This document shows, one piece after another, positions 34,496 to 42,457 of a stretch of DNA of 64,000 nt. This DNA comes from Agrococcus sp. KRD186 (GTDB lineage: Bacteria; Actinomycetota; Actinomycetes; Actinomycetales; Microbacteriaceae). How positions within the stretch are numbered: the stretch's first letter is position 1; every line of letters starts with the position of its first letter. Both the position numbers and the translations under genes were made by a program. Location: assembly GCF_017168255.1 (NCBI RefSeq), contig NZ_JABFAP010000001.1, positions 1,454,640 through 1,518,639 of the forward strand, read 5' to 3'. The notes below the pieces were generated by a model that was not told the DNA's origin, did not search any database, and was given only the letters and a program-made list of their open reading frames with translations.

Positions 34496-34578
34496 TCACC
34501 AGATGAGGACGCGGTGCGGATGCGACCGAATTGATCCTCGACTGGTGACGGAATGCGAATCCATCCTCATCCGGTGAC
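34496..34578. repeat. REP-like motif group, distal side
   Basis: Three motifs in 83 bp. TCACCAGATGAGGA (34496-34509) pairs with TCCTCGACTGGTGA (34535-34548) as a 14-bp inverted repeat with two mismatches and a 25-nt loop. The third (34557-34578) is the inverted partner of 33449-33470, differing at one base in 22. Confidence 0.75.
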
Positions 34579-34612
34579 ATGGCACCGCGCGACGGCCGGG
34601 TGCGGTGACGCC

Positions 34613-34652
34613 GAGCGCGACGCCGTGCGGGCGCTGTGCCTCCTCGGCTGAC
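34613..34652 (+). repeat. Displaced mdh 3' end, direct-repeat copy 2
   Basis: Encodes [12 protein letters not shown] and TGA with no mdh in front. One G-to-T change separates it from the copy in the gene. It lies 6 bp from the stop of the convergent zinc-ribbon gene. Confidence 0.9.
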
Positions 34653-34658
34653 GCGCGA

Positions 34659-35075
34659 CTACCCGAGGATGTCGCCCAGCCAGCTGCCCTTGCGGCGGCG
34701 GTCGTCGTAGCGCGGGTCGCGGCGCTCGTCGTACCGGCCGTCGCGCCGGTCGTCGTACCGTGGGTCACGGCGCTCGTCGTAGCGGTCGTCGCGCCCCTGG
34801 CTGCGCCGCTGCACCTCGCCGAGCAGCCGCTCGGCCGCGGCGCCCAGCCCGCCGGACGATCCGGCCGGGCGCTGCTGATCCCCGTGCTGCGGGTTTGGAC
34901 CCGGCTGCGGCTGCGCCTGCTGCCACTGCGGCGCAGGCTGCTCGGCCGACCGCTCGATCAACTTGTCGAGCTCGCCCCGGTCGAGCCAGATGCCCCGGCA
35001 CTCGGGGCAGTAGTCGATCTCGATGCCGCTGCGCTCGCTCATCACGAGCGTGGTCGCGTCGTTCGGACACTGCAT
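34659..35075 (-). CDS. TFIIB-type zinc-ribbon protein with Arg/Asp tandem repeats
   Basis: A 138-aa protein. The N-terminus is a zinc ribbon: MQCPNDATTLVMSERSGIEI then DYCPECRGIWLDRGELDKLI, the zf-TFIIB pattern with one CxxN-type and one CxxC knuckle. The middle is Gln/Pro-rich. The end is a tandem repeat of RYDERRDP/RYDDRRDG-like units (residues 95-130) before KGSWLGDILG. The arrangement is common for small actinobacterial proteins of unknown function. ATG 35075 was chosen because it places the cysteines at the very start. Confidence 0.8.
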   Translation of the reverse strand: MQCPNDATTLVMSERSGIEIDYCPECRGIWLDRGELDKLIERSAEQPAPQWQQAQPQPGPNPQHGDQQRPAGSSGGLGAAAERLLGEVQRRSQGRDDRYDERRDPRYDDRRDGRYDERRDPRYDDRRRKGSWLGDILG

Positions 35076-35201
35076 GTGTCTCCTCTCGTCAGACCGCTTC
35101 ATCCTTTCGGGCGCGGATGTGCGGCAGCCATGTGGCCACGGGGGCCGATGCTTGTCTCATCGCGAGGACGCCCGTATGCTCGAGAGCAATAATCGAAGCA
35201 C

Positions 35202-35220
35202 GTGTTCATATAGAGAACAC
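35202..35220 (+). promoter_or_regulatory. Palindromic operator before the aromatic hydroxylase
   Basis: GTGTTCATATAGAGAACAC is a perfect dyad of 6-bp arms with a 7-bp spacer, 45 bp before the hydroxylase start. The GTTC-N7-GAAC core resembles the GTTC-N8-GAAC site before the IclR gene at 39995, which makes that regulator a candidate ligand of both. Confidence 0.45.
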
Positions 35221-35265
35221 CACGACGATGACGTCAGTCGTCTCACACAGGAGTGAGGAAGCCCC

Positions 35266-37158
35266 GTGCAGTTCCACCACCACGGATACGTATCCACCGA
35301 CCCGCGCGTGCAGCCCGCTGCAGGCATCGGCCTCGACCGGCCGGCCGACCTCCCCGACGAGGTCGACGTGCTGATCGTCGGCTCCGGCCCCGCGGGCATG
35401 ATCACGGCGGCGCAGCTCGCGCAGTTCCCGGATGTCAACGTGCGCATCATCGAGCGACGCCCCGGCCGCCTCGCGATCGGGCAGGCCGACGGCATCCAGG
35501 CTCGCAGCGTCGAGACGTTCCAGGCGTTCGGCTTCGCCGACCACATCATCGCCGAGGCCTACCGCATCAGCGAGATGGCCTTCTGGGGCCCCGACCCCGA
35601 GGACCCCTCGCGCATCATCCGCACCTCGAGCCCCGAGGACGACCCCGCCGGCATCAGCGAGTTCCCGCACCTGATCGTCAACCAGGCGCGCGTGCTCGAC
35701 TACTTCGCCGAGGCCGCGGCCTTCGCCCCCGGCCGCCTCACGCCCGACTACGGCTACGAGCTCAAGGGACTCACCGTCACCGGCGAGGGCGAGTACCCGG
35801 TGGAGGCGACCGTCGCACACACCGACGGCGTGCGCACCGGCGAGCGCACCATCCGGGCCAAGTACGTCGTGGGCGCCGACGGCGCCCGAAGCGGCGTGCG
35901 CAGCGCGATCGGCTGCACGCTCGCCGGCCAGTCGGCCAACCACGCCTGGGGCGTCATGGACGTGCTGGCCAACACCGACTTCCCCGACATCCGCACGAAG
36001 TGCGCGATCCAGTCGGCCTCGGGCGGCAACATCCTGCTCATCCCCCGGGAGGGCGGCTACCTGTTCCGCATGTACGTCGACCTCGGCGAGGTGGCGGAGG
36101 ACGACGACCACAAGGTGCGCAGCACCCCGATGGAAGAGGTCATCCGCAAGGCGAACGACATCATCGCCCCGTACTCGCTCGACGTGAAGGACATCGCCTG
36201 GAGCTCGATCTACGAGGTCGGGCACCGCATCACCGACCGCTTCGACGACGTGCTGGCCGAGGACCGCGGCACGCGCACGCCGCGCGTGTTCATCACCGGC
36301 GACGCCTGCCACACGCACAGCGCGAAGGCCGGCCAGGGCATGAACGTGTCGATGCAGGACGGCTGGAACATCGGCTGGAAGCTCGGCCACGTCCTCGACG
36401 GCCGCGCCGACGAGGCGCTGCTCGACACCTACTCGCTCGAGCGCCAGGTGGTCGCGCAGAACCTCATCGACTTCGACAAGGAGTGGTCGACGCTCATGGC
36501 GAAGCCCGCGAGCGAGTTCGAGAACCCGCAGGCGGTCGCCGACTTCTACACGCAGACGATGGAGTTCCCGGCCGGCTTCATGACCGAGTACGTGCCGTCG
36601 ATGATCGTCGCTGACACCGCGCACCAGGAGCTCGCGACCGGCTTCCCGCTCGGCAAGCGCTTCAAGTCGGCGCGCGCGACGAAGGTTGCTGACACGAACG
36701 ACGTGCACATCGGCCACTTCCACACCGCTGACGGCCGCTGGCGCATCTACGCCTTCGCCGACGCGGCAGCTCCGGGCGAGGCATCGGCGATGACCGACTG
36801 GGCCGAGTGGATCGCGAACGCCCCCGAATCGCCCATCGTCGTGCACACGCCCGCCGGTGCCGACACGAGCTCGCTGTTCGACATCCGGGCGATCTACCAG
36901 CAGCAGCACGACGACGTCTGGCTCAACCGGGTGCCGGATGCGTTCAAGCCGATCGTGGGACCGTTCGAGCTCGTCAACCTCGAGAACGTCTACGCGGCGC
37001 TGCCGGACGACGACATCTTCGACATCCGCGGCATCTCGCGCGATGGCGCCGTCGTCGTGGTGCGCCCCGACCACTACGTGGCGCACATCCTGCCGCTGGG
37101 CGCGACGGCCGAGCTGGCGGCGTTCTTCCGCGGCGCGCTGCGGCCCGCCTCGCGGTAG
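35266..37158 (+). CDS. FAD-dependent aromatic hydroxylase (phenol 2-monooxygenase / 3-hydroxybenzoate 4-monooxygenase type)
   Basis: A 630-aa group-A flavoprotein hydroxylase. FAD binding: DVLIVGSGPAGMITAAQLAQ at residues 34-53, then GADGARSGVRSAIG (the DG motif) and FITGDACHTHSAKAGQGMNV (the GD motif, about 345). The C-terminal 180 residues are the thioredoxin-like dimer domain of phenol hydroxylases. It adds one hydroxyl ortho or para to a phenolic ring with NAD(P)H and O2. The N-terminus (MQFHHHGYVSTDPRV) is that of 3-hydroxybenzoate 4-hydroxylase-like enzymes, but the substrate is not proven. The GTG start has AGGAGTGAGGA upstream. A perfect palindrome precedes it and a strong terminator follows. 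Confidence 0.88.
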   Translation: MQFHHHGYVSTDPRVQPAAGIGLDRPADLPDEVDVLIVGSGPAGMITAAQLAQFPDVNVRIIERRPGRLAIGQADGIQARSVETFQAFGFADHIIAEAYRISEMAFWGPDPEDPSRIIRTSSPEDDPAGISEFPHLIVNQARVLDYFAEAAAFAPGRLTPDYGYELKGLTVTGEGEYPVEATVAHTDGVRTGERTIRAKYVVGADGARSGVRSAIGCTLAGQSANHAWGVMDVLANTDFPDIRTKCAIQSASGGNILLIPREGGYLFRMYVDLGEVAEDDDHKVRSTPMEEVIRKANDIIAPYSLDVKDIAWSSIYEVGHRITDRFDDVLAEDRGTRTPRVFITGDACHTHSAKAGQGMNVSMQDGWNIGWKLGHVLDGRADEALLDTYSLERQVVAQNLIDFDKEWSTLMAKPASEFENPQAVADFYTQTMEFPAGFMTEYVPSMIVADTAHQELATGFPLGKRFKSARATKVADTNDVHIGHFHTADGRWRIYAFADAAAPGEASAMTDWAEWIANAPESPIVVHTPAGADTSSLFDIRAIYQQQHDDVWLNRVPDAFKPIVGPFELVNLENVYAALPDDDIFDIRGISRDGAVVVVRPDHYVAHILPLGATAELAAFFRGALRPASR

Positions 37159-37270
37159 CCACGGGCGAGCGGATGGGCTCCGGCCGGCGGCCGGGGTCCG
37201 TCCCGTCTGCGCTCGGCGCGGGCCGCGCAGCGCGCGGTCTGCCCGCGGGATCCTTGCCCGCGCATGCGAA

Positions 37271-37302
37271 GAGCCCCCGGTCTGTGGACCGGGGGCTCTT
37301 TT
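37271..37302 (+). terminator. Rho-independent terminator
   Basis: A 12-bp perfect stem (GAGCCCCCGGTC / GACCGGGGGCTC) with a 4-nt loop, followed by TTTT on the plus strand. It ends the hydroxylase transcript and can also stop the minus-strand tRNA transcript. Confidence 0.88.
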
Positions 37303-37306
37303 GCTG

Positions 37307-37379
37307 TGACCCCAGCGGGATTCGAACCCGCGTTACCGCCGTGAGAGGGCGGCGTACTAGGCCGCTATACGATGGGGCC
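37307..37379 (-). tRNA. tRNA-Glu (anticodon CUC)
   Basis: A 73-nt cloverleaf on the minus strand: acceptor GGCCCCA pairing with TGGGGTC, discriminator A, D-arm GTATAGCGGCCTAGTAC, anticodon loop CTCTCAC with CUC at positions 34-36, and T-arm GCGGGTTCGAATCCCGC. CCA is not encoded. A single tRNA gene between a hydroxylase and a lipid kinase; no integrase is nearby. Confidence 0.95.
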
Positions 37380-37462
37380 TTGTCGCTTCACTTGCGTTTG
37401 CAACCTGGATAGTTTGCCACACGATCTGCCCGTGCGCCAAATCGGCGGCGGCGCGCTCGCGA

Positions 37463-38353
37463 TCAGCGGATGCGCAGCACCCGCAGCGCCCCCGGCATGA
37501 CGCTGCAGCGCACCGGCAGGCGCCCGACGATCTCGCCGTCCGCGCACACGATCACGGTCTCGCCGCTCGCCAGCTCGGCCGTCTCGCACTCGACCACGTG
37601 CACGCGCGGATCGGCCTCGTGGCGGCCGCGCAGCACCTTGCCGAGCAGCCACAGGAAGCGCGGGTAGGAGAGCTCGTCGGCGAACACCGCCGTCAGCCGA
37701 CCGTCCCGCACATCGGCCCCCGGCGCGATGGGGATGCCGCCGCCGAAGATGCGGTTGTTGGCGATCGCGGCCACCAGCGTGCGCCAGGTGCGCGCCTCTC
37801 CGCCGTCGAGCCGCACCTGGAAGCTGCGGTGCCTCGGCCGCAGCACGGTGGCGAGGATGGCGGCCTGGTAGCGCAGCCGGCTCGGCACCCGGGTGAAGCC
37901 GAACGAGCGCACGTTGACGTCGGCGTCGAAGCCCACCGAGACGATGCCGGCGGCCAGCGCGACGCCGTCGGGATGCTCGATGCGCACCAGGTCGATGCGG
38001 TCGGGCTCGGCGGCCAGCAGCGCCTCCAACGAGGCGACCACCTGCTCGGTCGAACCGAGTCCGAGGGTCTTCGCGAAGTCGTTGCCGCTGCCGCTGGGCA
38101 CGATGATCAGCCGCTTGGACGTGCCGCCGACGATGTTGGCCGCCAGGTGCACCATGCCGTCCCCGCCCACGACGACCAGCACATCCGCCCCGATCATCGC
38201 GAAGCGCGTCTGCTCCAGCTGGCCGGCGTAGTCGACCGCGGCGATGTGCTGCACCGCATGGCCCAGGTCGGCGATGCGGGCGGCCACGATCGCGCCCACC
38301 GGCGCGGCGCGGCCGAAGCGCGCAGTGGGGTTGGAGGCGACGACGACCTGCAC
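37463..38353 (-). CDS. Diacylglycerol kinase-family lipid kinase
   Basis: A 296-aa protein of the DAGK catalytic family. VVVGGDGMVHLAANIVGG (residues 60-77) is the nucleotide-binding GGDG motif, and LIIVPSGSGNDFAKTLGLG the second conserved motif. ALAAGIVSVGFDADVN and a C-terminal beta-rich domain with CADGEIVGRLPVRCSVMPGALRVL are typical of YegS/DgkB-like enzymes. It phosphorylates diacylglycerol or a related lipid at the membrane surface. The GTG start is divergent from the metallo-beta-lactamase-fold gene. Confidence 0.88.
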   Translation of the reverse strand: MQVVVASNPTARFGRAAPVGAIVAARIADLGHAVQHIAAVDYAGQLEQTRFAMIGADVLVVVGGDGMVHLAANIVGGTSKRLIIVPSGSGNDFAKTLGLGSTEQVVASLEALLAAEPDRIDLVRIEHPDGVALAAGIVSVGFDADVNVRSFGFTRVPSRLRYQAAILATVLRPRHRSFQVRLDGGEARTWRTLVAAIANNRIFGGGIPIAPGADVRDGRLTAVFADELSYPRFLWLLGKVLRGRHEADPRVHVVECETAELASGETVIVCADGEIVGRLPVRCSVMPGALRVLRIR

Positions 38354-38454
38354 CGTCTGAGCCTACGGCCGCCGCCGCCGCGGCGAGCGCCGCGCCGGAC
38401 CGCCGGACACGCGCGACTCGACCCCTCGGGCGCGCGGCCGATATCGTGGCTGGC

Positions 38455-39087
38455 ATGCGAGTGACCAAGCGAGAGCACGCGTGCATGATCCTCGGCGACG
38501 AGGGGCAGAGCCTCGTCATCGACCCGGGCAACCAGACCGGCCCGATCTCGGCGCCGGGACTCGTCGCGATCGTGATCACGCACGAGCACGCCGACCACTG
38601 GGATGCCGAGCACCTCGCCACCCTCCGCGCCAGCAACCCGAACGTGCCGATCTACGGCCCCGCCGGCGTCGCCGAGGCCGCAGAAGGCTTCGACGTGACG
38701 GTCGTCGAGGCGGGCGAGCGGGTCACCGCCAGCCCCTTCCGGCTGCGCTTCTTCGGCGGCACACACGCCGAGATCCACCGCTCGATCCCGCTGGTCGACA
38801 ACCTCGGCGTGCTCGTGAACGAGCGCTTCTACTACCCGGGCGACTCCTACGCGGTGCCCGACGTGCCGGTCGAGCTGCTCGCGACCCCCGCCGGCGCGCC
38901 CTGGCTGAAGATCGGCGAGGTGATGGACTTCGTGACCGAGGTCGCGCCGAAGATGACCTTCGCCGTGCACGACGCCCCGCTGTCGGAGATGGGCCTGGCC
39001 ATGGCGCACGCGCGCATCGAGGGCGCGGTCGGCGAGGGCGGCGGCGAGCACCACCGCCTCTCCCCCGGCGACGCGATCGAGCTCTGA
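38455..39087 (+). CDS. Metallo-beta-lactamase-fold hydrolase (UlaG-like)
   Basis: A 210-aa cytosolic protein. The metal motif is VIVITHEHADHWDAEHL (HxHxDH, near residue 45). Later ligands are in FFGGTHAEIHRS and YYPGDSYAVPDV, and FAVHDAPLSEMG near the end. No signal peptide. It belongs to the short UlaG/L-ascorbate-6-phosphate-lactonase-like branch; the substrate is unknown. The start is the ATG at 38455. It precedes the TauE/SafE gene by 40 bp and may share its transcript. Confidence 0.85.
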   Translation: MRVTKREHACMILGDEGQSLVIDPGNQTGPISAPGLVAIVITHEHADHWDAEHLATLRASNPNVPIYGPAGVAEAAEGFDVTVVEAGERVTASPFRLRFFGGTHAEIHRSIPLVDNLGVLVNERFYYPGDSYAVPDVPVELLATPAGAPWLKIGEVMDFVTEVAPKMTFAVHDAPLSEMGLAMAHARIEGAVGEGGGEHHRLSPGDAIEL

Positions 39088-39127
39088 CTCGCCGCGCTGA
39101 TCGCGCGCGGGCGACTGCCCCCGTCGC

Positions 39128-39889
39128 GTGATCGATCCCGTCACGCTGCTGCTCTACGCGGCGGCCCTCTTCGTCGCGACCGTCGCGCAGCGCGTCATCG
39201 GCCTGGGCTTCGGGCTTGTCATGGGCCCGGTCTCGGCGATCGTCGCCGGCCCGATCGCCGCGGTGCCGCTCAACTGCATCTTCGCGGTCGTCGCCTGCAC
39301 CCTCATGCTGCCCGGGGTCTGGCGCGACATCGACTGGCGCCGCATGGCCTGGCTGCTGGTGCCAGCGATCCCCGCGAGCGTCGCGGGACTGCTACTGGCG
39401 CGCGTGGTGTCGACGGATGCGCTGCGCATCACGATCGGCATCGTCGCGATCGCGGGCGTGCTGGTCTCCGTCGCCTTCACCCGCACCTCGCACACGCTCG
39501 ACGGCGCGACCACGCGGCTCGTCTCCGGCGTCGCGATCGGCGGCTTCAACGCCGCCGTCGGCGTCGGCGCGCCGCTCGTGGGCGCGTACGCGCTCGTGAG
39601 CCGCTGGGATGCGCGCGTGCTCGCCGCGACCATGCAGCCGTTCTGGGTCATCCTCAACCTCGTCACGCTCGGGCAGCGCGCAGTGCTTGTGCCCGAGGGC
39701 TTCCCGCAGTGGCCGTGGTGGGCGTGGCTGGGCTCGGGCGCGGCGGCTGCCGCCGGCACGGTGTTCGCGCATCGCATCGCCCACCGCATCTCGCCGAGCG
39801 TCGCACGCTGGACGATCGTGGTGCTCTCGCTGATCGGCGGCGCAGCGGTGATCGCGACGGGGATCGCGGGCATCGCCGGCACCGCATGA
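39128..39889 (+). CDS. TauE/SafE-family membrane transporter, copy 1
   Basis: A 253-aa integral membrane protein with about eight helices in two related halves, as in the TSUP/TauE family. FVATVAQRVIGLGFGLVMGP (first half) and IGGFNAAVGVGAPLVGAY (second half) are the paired family motifs. ATMQPFWVILNLV and PEGFPQWPWWAW are shared with the second copy at 40740. Family members export sulfite or sulfonate-type anions, or take up carboxylates. GTG start. The IclR gene follows after 105 bp. Confidence 0.85.
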   Translation: MIDPVTLLLYAAALFVATVAQRVIGLGFGLVMGPVSAIVAGPIAAVPLNCIFAVVACTLMLPGVWRDIDWRRMAWLLVPAIPASVAGLLLARVVSTDALRITIGIVAIAGVLVSVAFTRTSHTLDGATTRLVSGVAIGGFNAAVGVGAPLVGAYALVSRWDARVLAATMQPFWVILNLVTLGQRAVLVPEGFPQWPWWAWLGSGAAAAAGTVFAHRIAHRISPSVARWTIVVLSLIGGAAVIATGIAGIAGTA

Positions 39890-39904
39890 CGAGTGCGCCC
39901 GCAG

Positions 39905-39929
39905 GTTCCACTATCTGAACGCGCTGTTC
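39905..39929 (+). promoter_or_regulatory. GTTC/GAAC dyads before the IclR gene
   Basis: GTTC-N8-GAAC (39905-39920) followed by N5 and another GTTC (39926-39929) give two overlapping dyads 66 bp upstream of the IclR start. The half-site is the same as in the 35202-35220 palindrome. Probable autoregulation site. Confidence 0.35.
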
Positions 39930-39994
39930 TATGCTCGATCATGAGTCCGCAGCCGAACGGCCCGCGGGCGCGATGGTGACGAGAGCGAGCGACG

Positions 39995-40726
39995 ATGCCC
40001 GAGACCACGGCGAAGCCCGAGAGCGCTGCGGGCAAGCCCGAGACCAGCGGCTCGCAGACACTCTCCCGCGGGCTCACCGCCCTGTCGCTGCTGGCCGACC
40101 ACGGCAGCCAGTCGATCCAGTCGCTGGCAGCGCTGCTGGGCGTCCACCGCTCGGTCGCCTACCGCCTCGTGCGCACCCTCGAGGAGCACCGCCTGGTCGT
40201 GCGCGACAGCGGCGGCATGCTCTCGCTCGGCCCGCAGCTGGTCATCCTCGCCCGCGACGTCGAGCACGACCTGCAGTCGGCCTCGCTCACCCACCTCCAG
40301 CAGCTCGCCGATGAGCTCGGCGCGACCGCCTTCCTGACCGTGCGCGACGGCGACGACGCCGTCACCCTCGTGACGGCCGTGCCCCGCGGCGTCAACGCAT
40401 CCGTCGCCCAGCATCCCGGCCACCGTCACCCGATCGCGCTCGGCGCGCCCGGCATCGCCCTGCAGGCCATGCTGAGCGAGGCAGCGTGGCGCGAGCTCGG
40501 CCACGACGAGCCCATGCACCCGGCCGTCGCCGACGTGCACGCGCAGGGCTTCGCGGTGAGCGCGAACGAGGTGATCCAGGGCATCACCTCGGTCGGCGCC
40601 CCGATCAGGGCGCGCGGCACGACGGATGCGTCGGTCGCGGTGGTCACGGTCGGCGAGCCGGATGCGCAGGCGCTGGGCGCCGCCGTGCTGCGGGCCGCCA
40701 GGGCGATCGAGGCCGACCTGCGCTAG
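39995..40726 (+). CDS. IclR-family transcriptional regulator
   Basis: A 243-aa regulator. The winged helix is SRGLTALSLLADHGSQSIQS, LAALLGVHRSVAYRLVRTLEEHRLV (residues 24-70). The effector domain follows: LQQLADELGATAFLTVRDGD, HRHPIALGAPGIALQAMLSE, then GFAVSANEVIQGITSVGAPI, the typical IclR ligand-pocket end. IclR proteins often control uptake and breakdown of aromatic or organic acids. It lies between two TauE/SafE transporters, so it probably regulates them. Confidence 0.9.
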   Translation: MPETTAKPESAAGKPETSGSQTLSRGLTALSLLADHGSQSIQSLAALLGVHRSVAYRLVRTLEEHRLVVRDSGGMLSLGPQLVILARDVEHDLQSASLTHLQQLADELGATAFLTVRDGDDAVTLVTAVPRGVNASVAQHPGHRHPIALGAPGIALQAMLSEAAWRELGHDEPMHPAVADVHAQGFAVSANEVIQGITSVGAPIRARGTTDASVAVVTVGEPDAQALGAAVLRAARAIEADLR

Positions 40727-40739
40727 CGGGTCGCCGCGC

Positions 40740-41492
40740 ATGGATCTCGTCTCCTTCGTCGTCGCGCTGGTGGCCGTGCTGATCGGCGCCGCCGGCCAGC
40801 GCATGATCGGCATGGGCTGGGGGCTCGTCGTCACCCCCGCGGTCGCGCTCGTCGCCGGTCCGCTCGCGGCGGTGCTGGTCGTGAACCTCTACGGCGCGAT
40901 CGCCTGCATCGTGATCCTGCCGAAGGTGTGGCACGACATCGACTGGAAGCGACTGCTCTGGCTCGCCGTGCCCGCGATCGCGCTCATGGTGCCGGGGCTG
41001 CTGCTGGCGAAGGGGCTCGACACCGACGTGCTGCGCATCGCCGTCGGCGTCATCGCCATGGCAGGCGTCGTCATCACGGTCGCCTTCACGAGCGCCGAGC
41101 GCTCGCACGACGGGCCGGCGCTGCGGGTGGTGACCGGCGCGACGATCGGCGTGCTGAACGCGAGCGTCGGCATGGGCGCACCCGCGCTCGGCGTCTACAC
41201 GCTGCTCTCCGGCTGGCAGGACCGCACCTTCGTCGCCACCATGCAGCCGTTCTGGGTGATCGTCAGCGGCGTGATCGTCGCCATCCGGCCGTTCGTGGCG
41301 CCCGAGGGCAGCCCCGACTGGCCGCTGTGGGCGTGGCTGGTGCTCGGCATTCCGGTGGTCGGGGGCGTGCTGCTCGGCAATCGCCTCGCGCACCTCGTCA
41401 AGCCCACCGTGGTGCGCTGGTCGATCATCGCGCTGTCGGTGCTCGGCGGAGCGGCGCTGATCGTGACGGGCGCGCTCGGTCTGCTGGGCTGA
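40740..41492 (+). CDS. TauE/SafE-family membrane transporter, copy 2
   Basis: A 250-aa paralogue of the 39128 protein. AAGQRMIGMGWGLVVTP and IGVLNASVGMGAPALGVY are the two half-motifs; ATMQPFWVIVSG and PEGSPDWPLWAW match the first copy. There are about eight hydrophobic segments. It starts 13 bp after the IclR stop and so is in the same operon. Two related transporters around one regulator suggest related substrates or a two-step exchange; neither substrate can be read from the sequence. Confidence 0.85.
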   Translation: MDLVSFVVALVAVLIGAAGQRMIGMGWGLVVTPAVALVAGPLAAVLVVNLYGAIACIVILPKVWHDIDWKRLLWLAVPAIALMVPGLLLAKGLDTDVLRIAVGVIAMAGVVITVAFTSAERSHDGPALRVVTGATIGVLNASVGMGAPALGVYTLLSGWQDRTFVATMQPFWVIVSGVIVAIRPFVAPEGSPDWPLWAWLVLGIPVVGGVLLGNRLAHLVKPTVVRWSIIALSVLGGAALIVTGALGLLG

Positions 41493-41494
41493 GC

Positions 41495-42457
41495 TCAGGC
41501 CTCGAGCGCCACCGGCACCGCGATGTGCGCGACGGCATCACCCGCGTGCACGATCGGGGCACGGGTGAGGCCGATGACGATGCCGGCCCGATCGGCACGC
41601 ACGATGCGGCCGGCCGTGCCGAACGCATCCGCCACCCTGCCGAGCCTGGCGCCGGCCTCCACCCGCTCGCCGAGCTCGACGTCGAGGTGCAGGATGCCGG
41701 TGCCGCGGGCCCGCACCCAGCCGCTCTCGCGGCTCTCGGCAGGTGCGACCGCGGGCTCGGGCGCGTCGTCGATCATGTCGAGCGCGGCGAGCACTCGCAG
41801 CACGCCGTCGACGCCGGCCGCGATCGGCTCGGCGCCGAAGCGCAGCGCCTCGCCCGCCTCGTAGAGCAGGGCGATGGCGCCCGCCTCGCGCGCGGCCTGG
41901 CGCAGCGAGCCGTCGCGCAGCTTCGCGTGCAGCATCACCGGGGCGGCGAACGCCTCCGCGAGCCTGCGTGTCTCGGGGTGGTCGAGATCGGCACGGATCT
42001 GCGGCAGGTTGTCGCGGTGGTCGGCGCCGGTGTGCAGGTCGATGCCGACGTCGCACTTGGCGACCACCTCGGTCATCAGCAGGTGAGCGATGCGGCTCGC
42101 GAGCGAGCCTCGCGCCGCGCCCGGGAACGAGCGGTTGAGGTCGCGCCGGTCGGGCAGGTACCGATCGCCGGTCATGAAGCCGAGCACGTTGACGACCGGC
42201 ACCGCCAGCAGCGTGCCGCGCAGCGTGCGTGGCGTGACCAGGGCGAGCACCTGCCGCACGACCTCGACGCCGAGCACCTCGTCGCCGTGGATCGCCGCGT
42301 CGAGCCAGACCGCCGGCCCGGGCTCGCGGCCGTGCACGACCCGCACCGGCAGCGAGACGTCGCCGCCGGTGACGAGCTTGGTGATCGGCAGCTCGACGCT
42401 CTTCGCCTGACCGGCGCGCACCCGCACCGCGCCGATCGCGAACGACTCACGCGCCAC
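41495..42457 (-). CDS. AstE/AspA-family zinc carboxypeptidase-like protein of the rim cluster
   Basis: A 320-aa protein of the succinylglutamate desuccinylase/aspartoacylase family. The zinc ligands are in WLDAAIHGDEVLGVEVV (HxxE) and CDVGIDLHTGADHRDNLPQ (His). DRRDLNRSFPGAARGS carries the substrate arginines, and the catalytic glutamate is probably in ALLYEAGEAL. A C-terminal beta domain with GILHLDVELGERVEAGARLG follows. It may trim glutamate or acyl groups added by RimK. The GTG start at 42457 overlaps the previous gene by 11 bp; the longer open frame upstream is the other gene's shadow. Confidence 0.85.
   Translation of the reverse strand: MARESFAIGAVRVRAGQAKSVELPITKLVTGGDVSLPVRVVHGREPGPAVWLDAAIHGDEVLGVEVVRQVLALVTPRTLRGTLLAVPVVNVLGFMTGDRYLPDRRDLNRSFPGAARGSLASRIAHLLMTEVVAKCDVGIDLHTGADHRDNLPQIRADLDHPETRRLAEAFAAPVMLHAKLRDGSLRQAAREAGAIALLYEAGEALRFGAEPIAAGVDGVLRVLAALDMIDDAPEPAVAPAESRESGWVRARGTGILHLDVELGERVEAGARLGRVADAFGTAGRIVRADRAGIVIGLTRAPIVHAGDAVAHIAVPVALEA

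Larger units (their letters stand above)
33364..34652. mobile_element. Putative islet inserted at the 3' end of mdh (DUF559 gene with REP-like ends)
   Basis: The 1.29-kb stretch between the intact mdh end and the displaced mdh end holds a single minus-strand gene of DUF559/AbiEi type. On each side of the gene lies a group of related motifs around CCGGATGAGGATGGATTC in opposite orientation. There is no transposase or integrase. Boundaries are set by the 40-bp direct repeats; mobility is inferred. Confidence 0.6.

Noticed and set aside
37307-37379. tRNA-Glu as an integration site
   Set aside because: No integrase, no duplicated tRNA end and ordinary genes on both sides.
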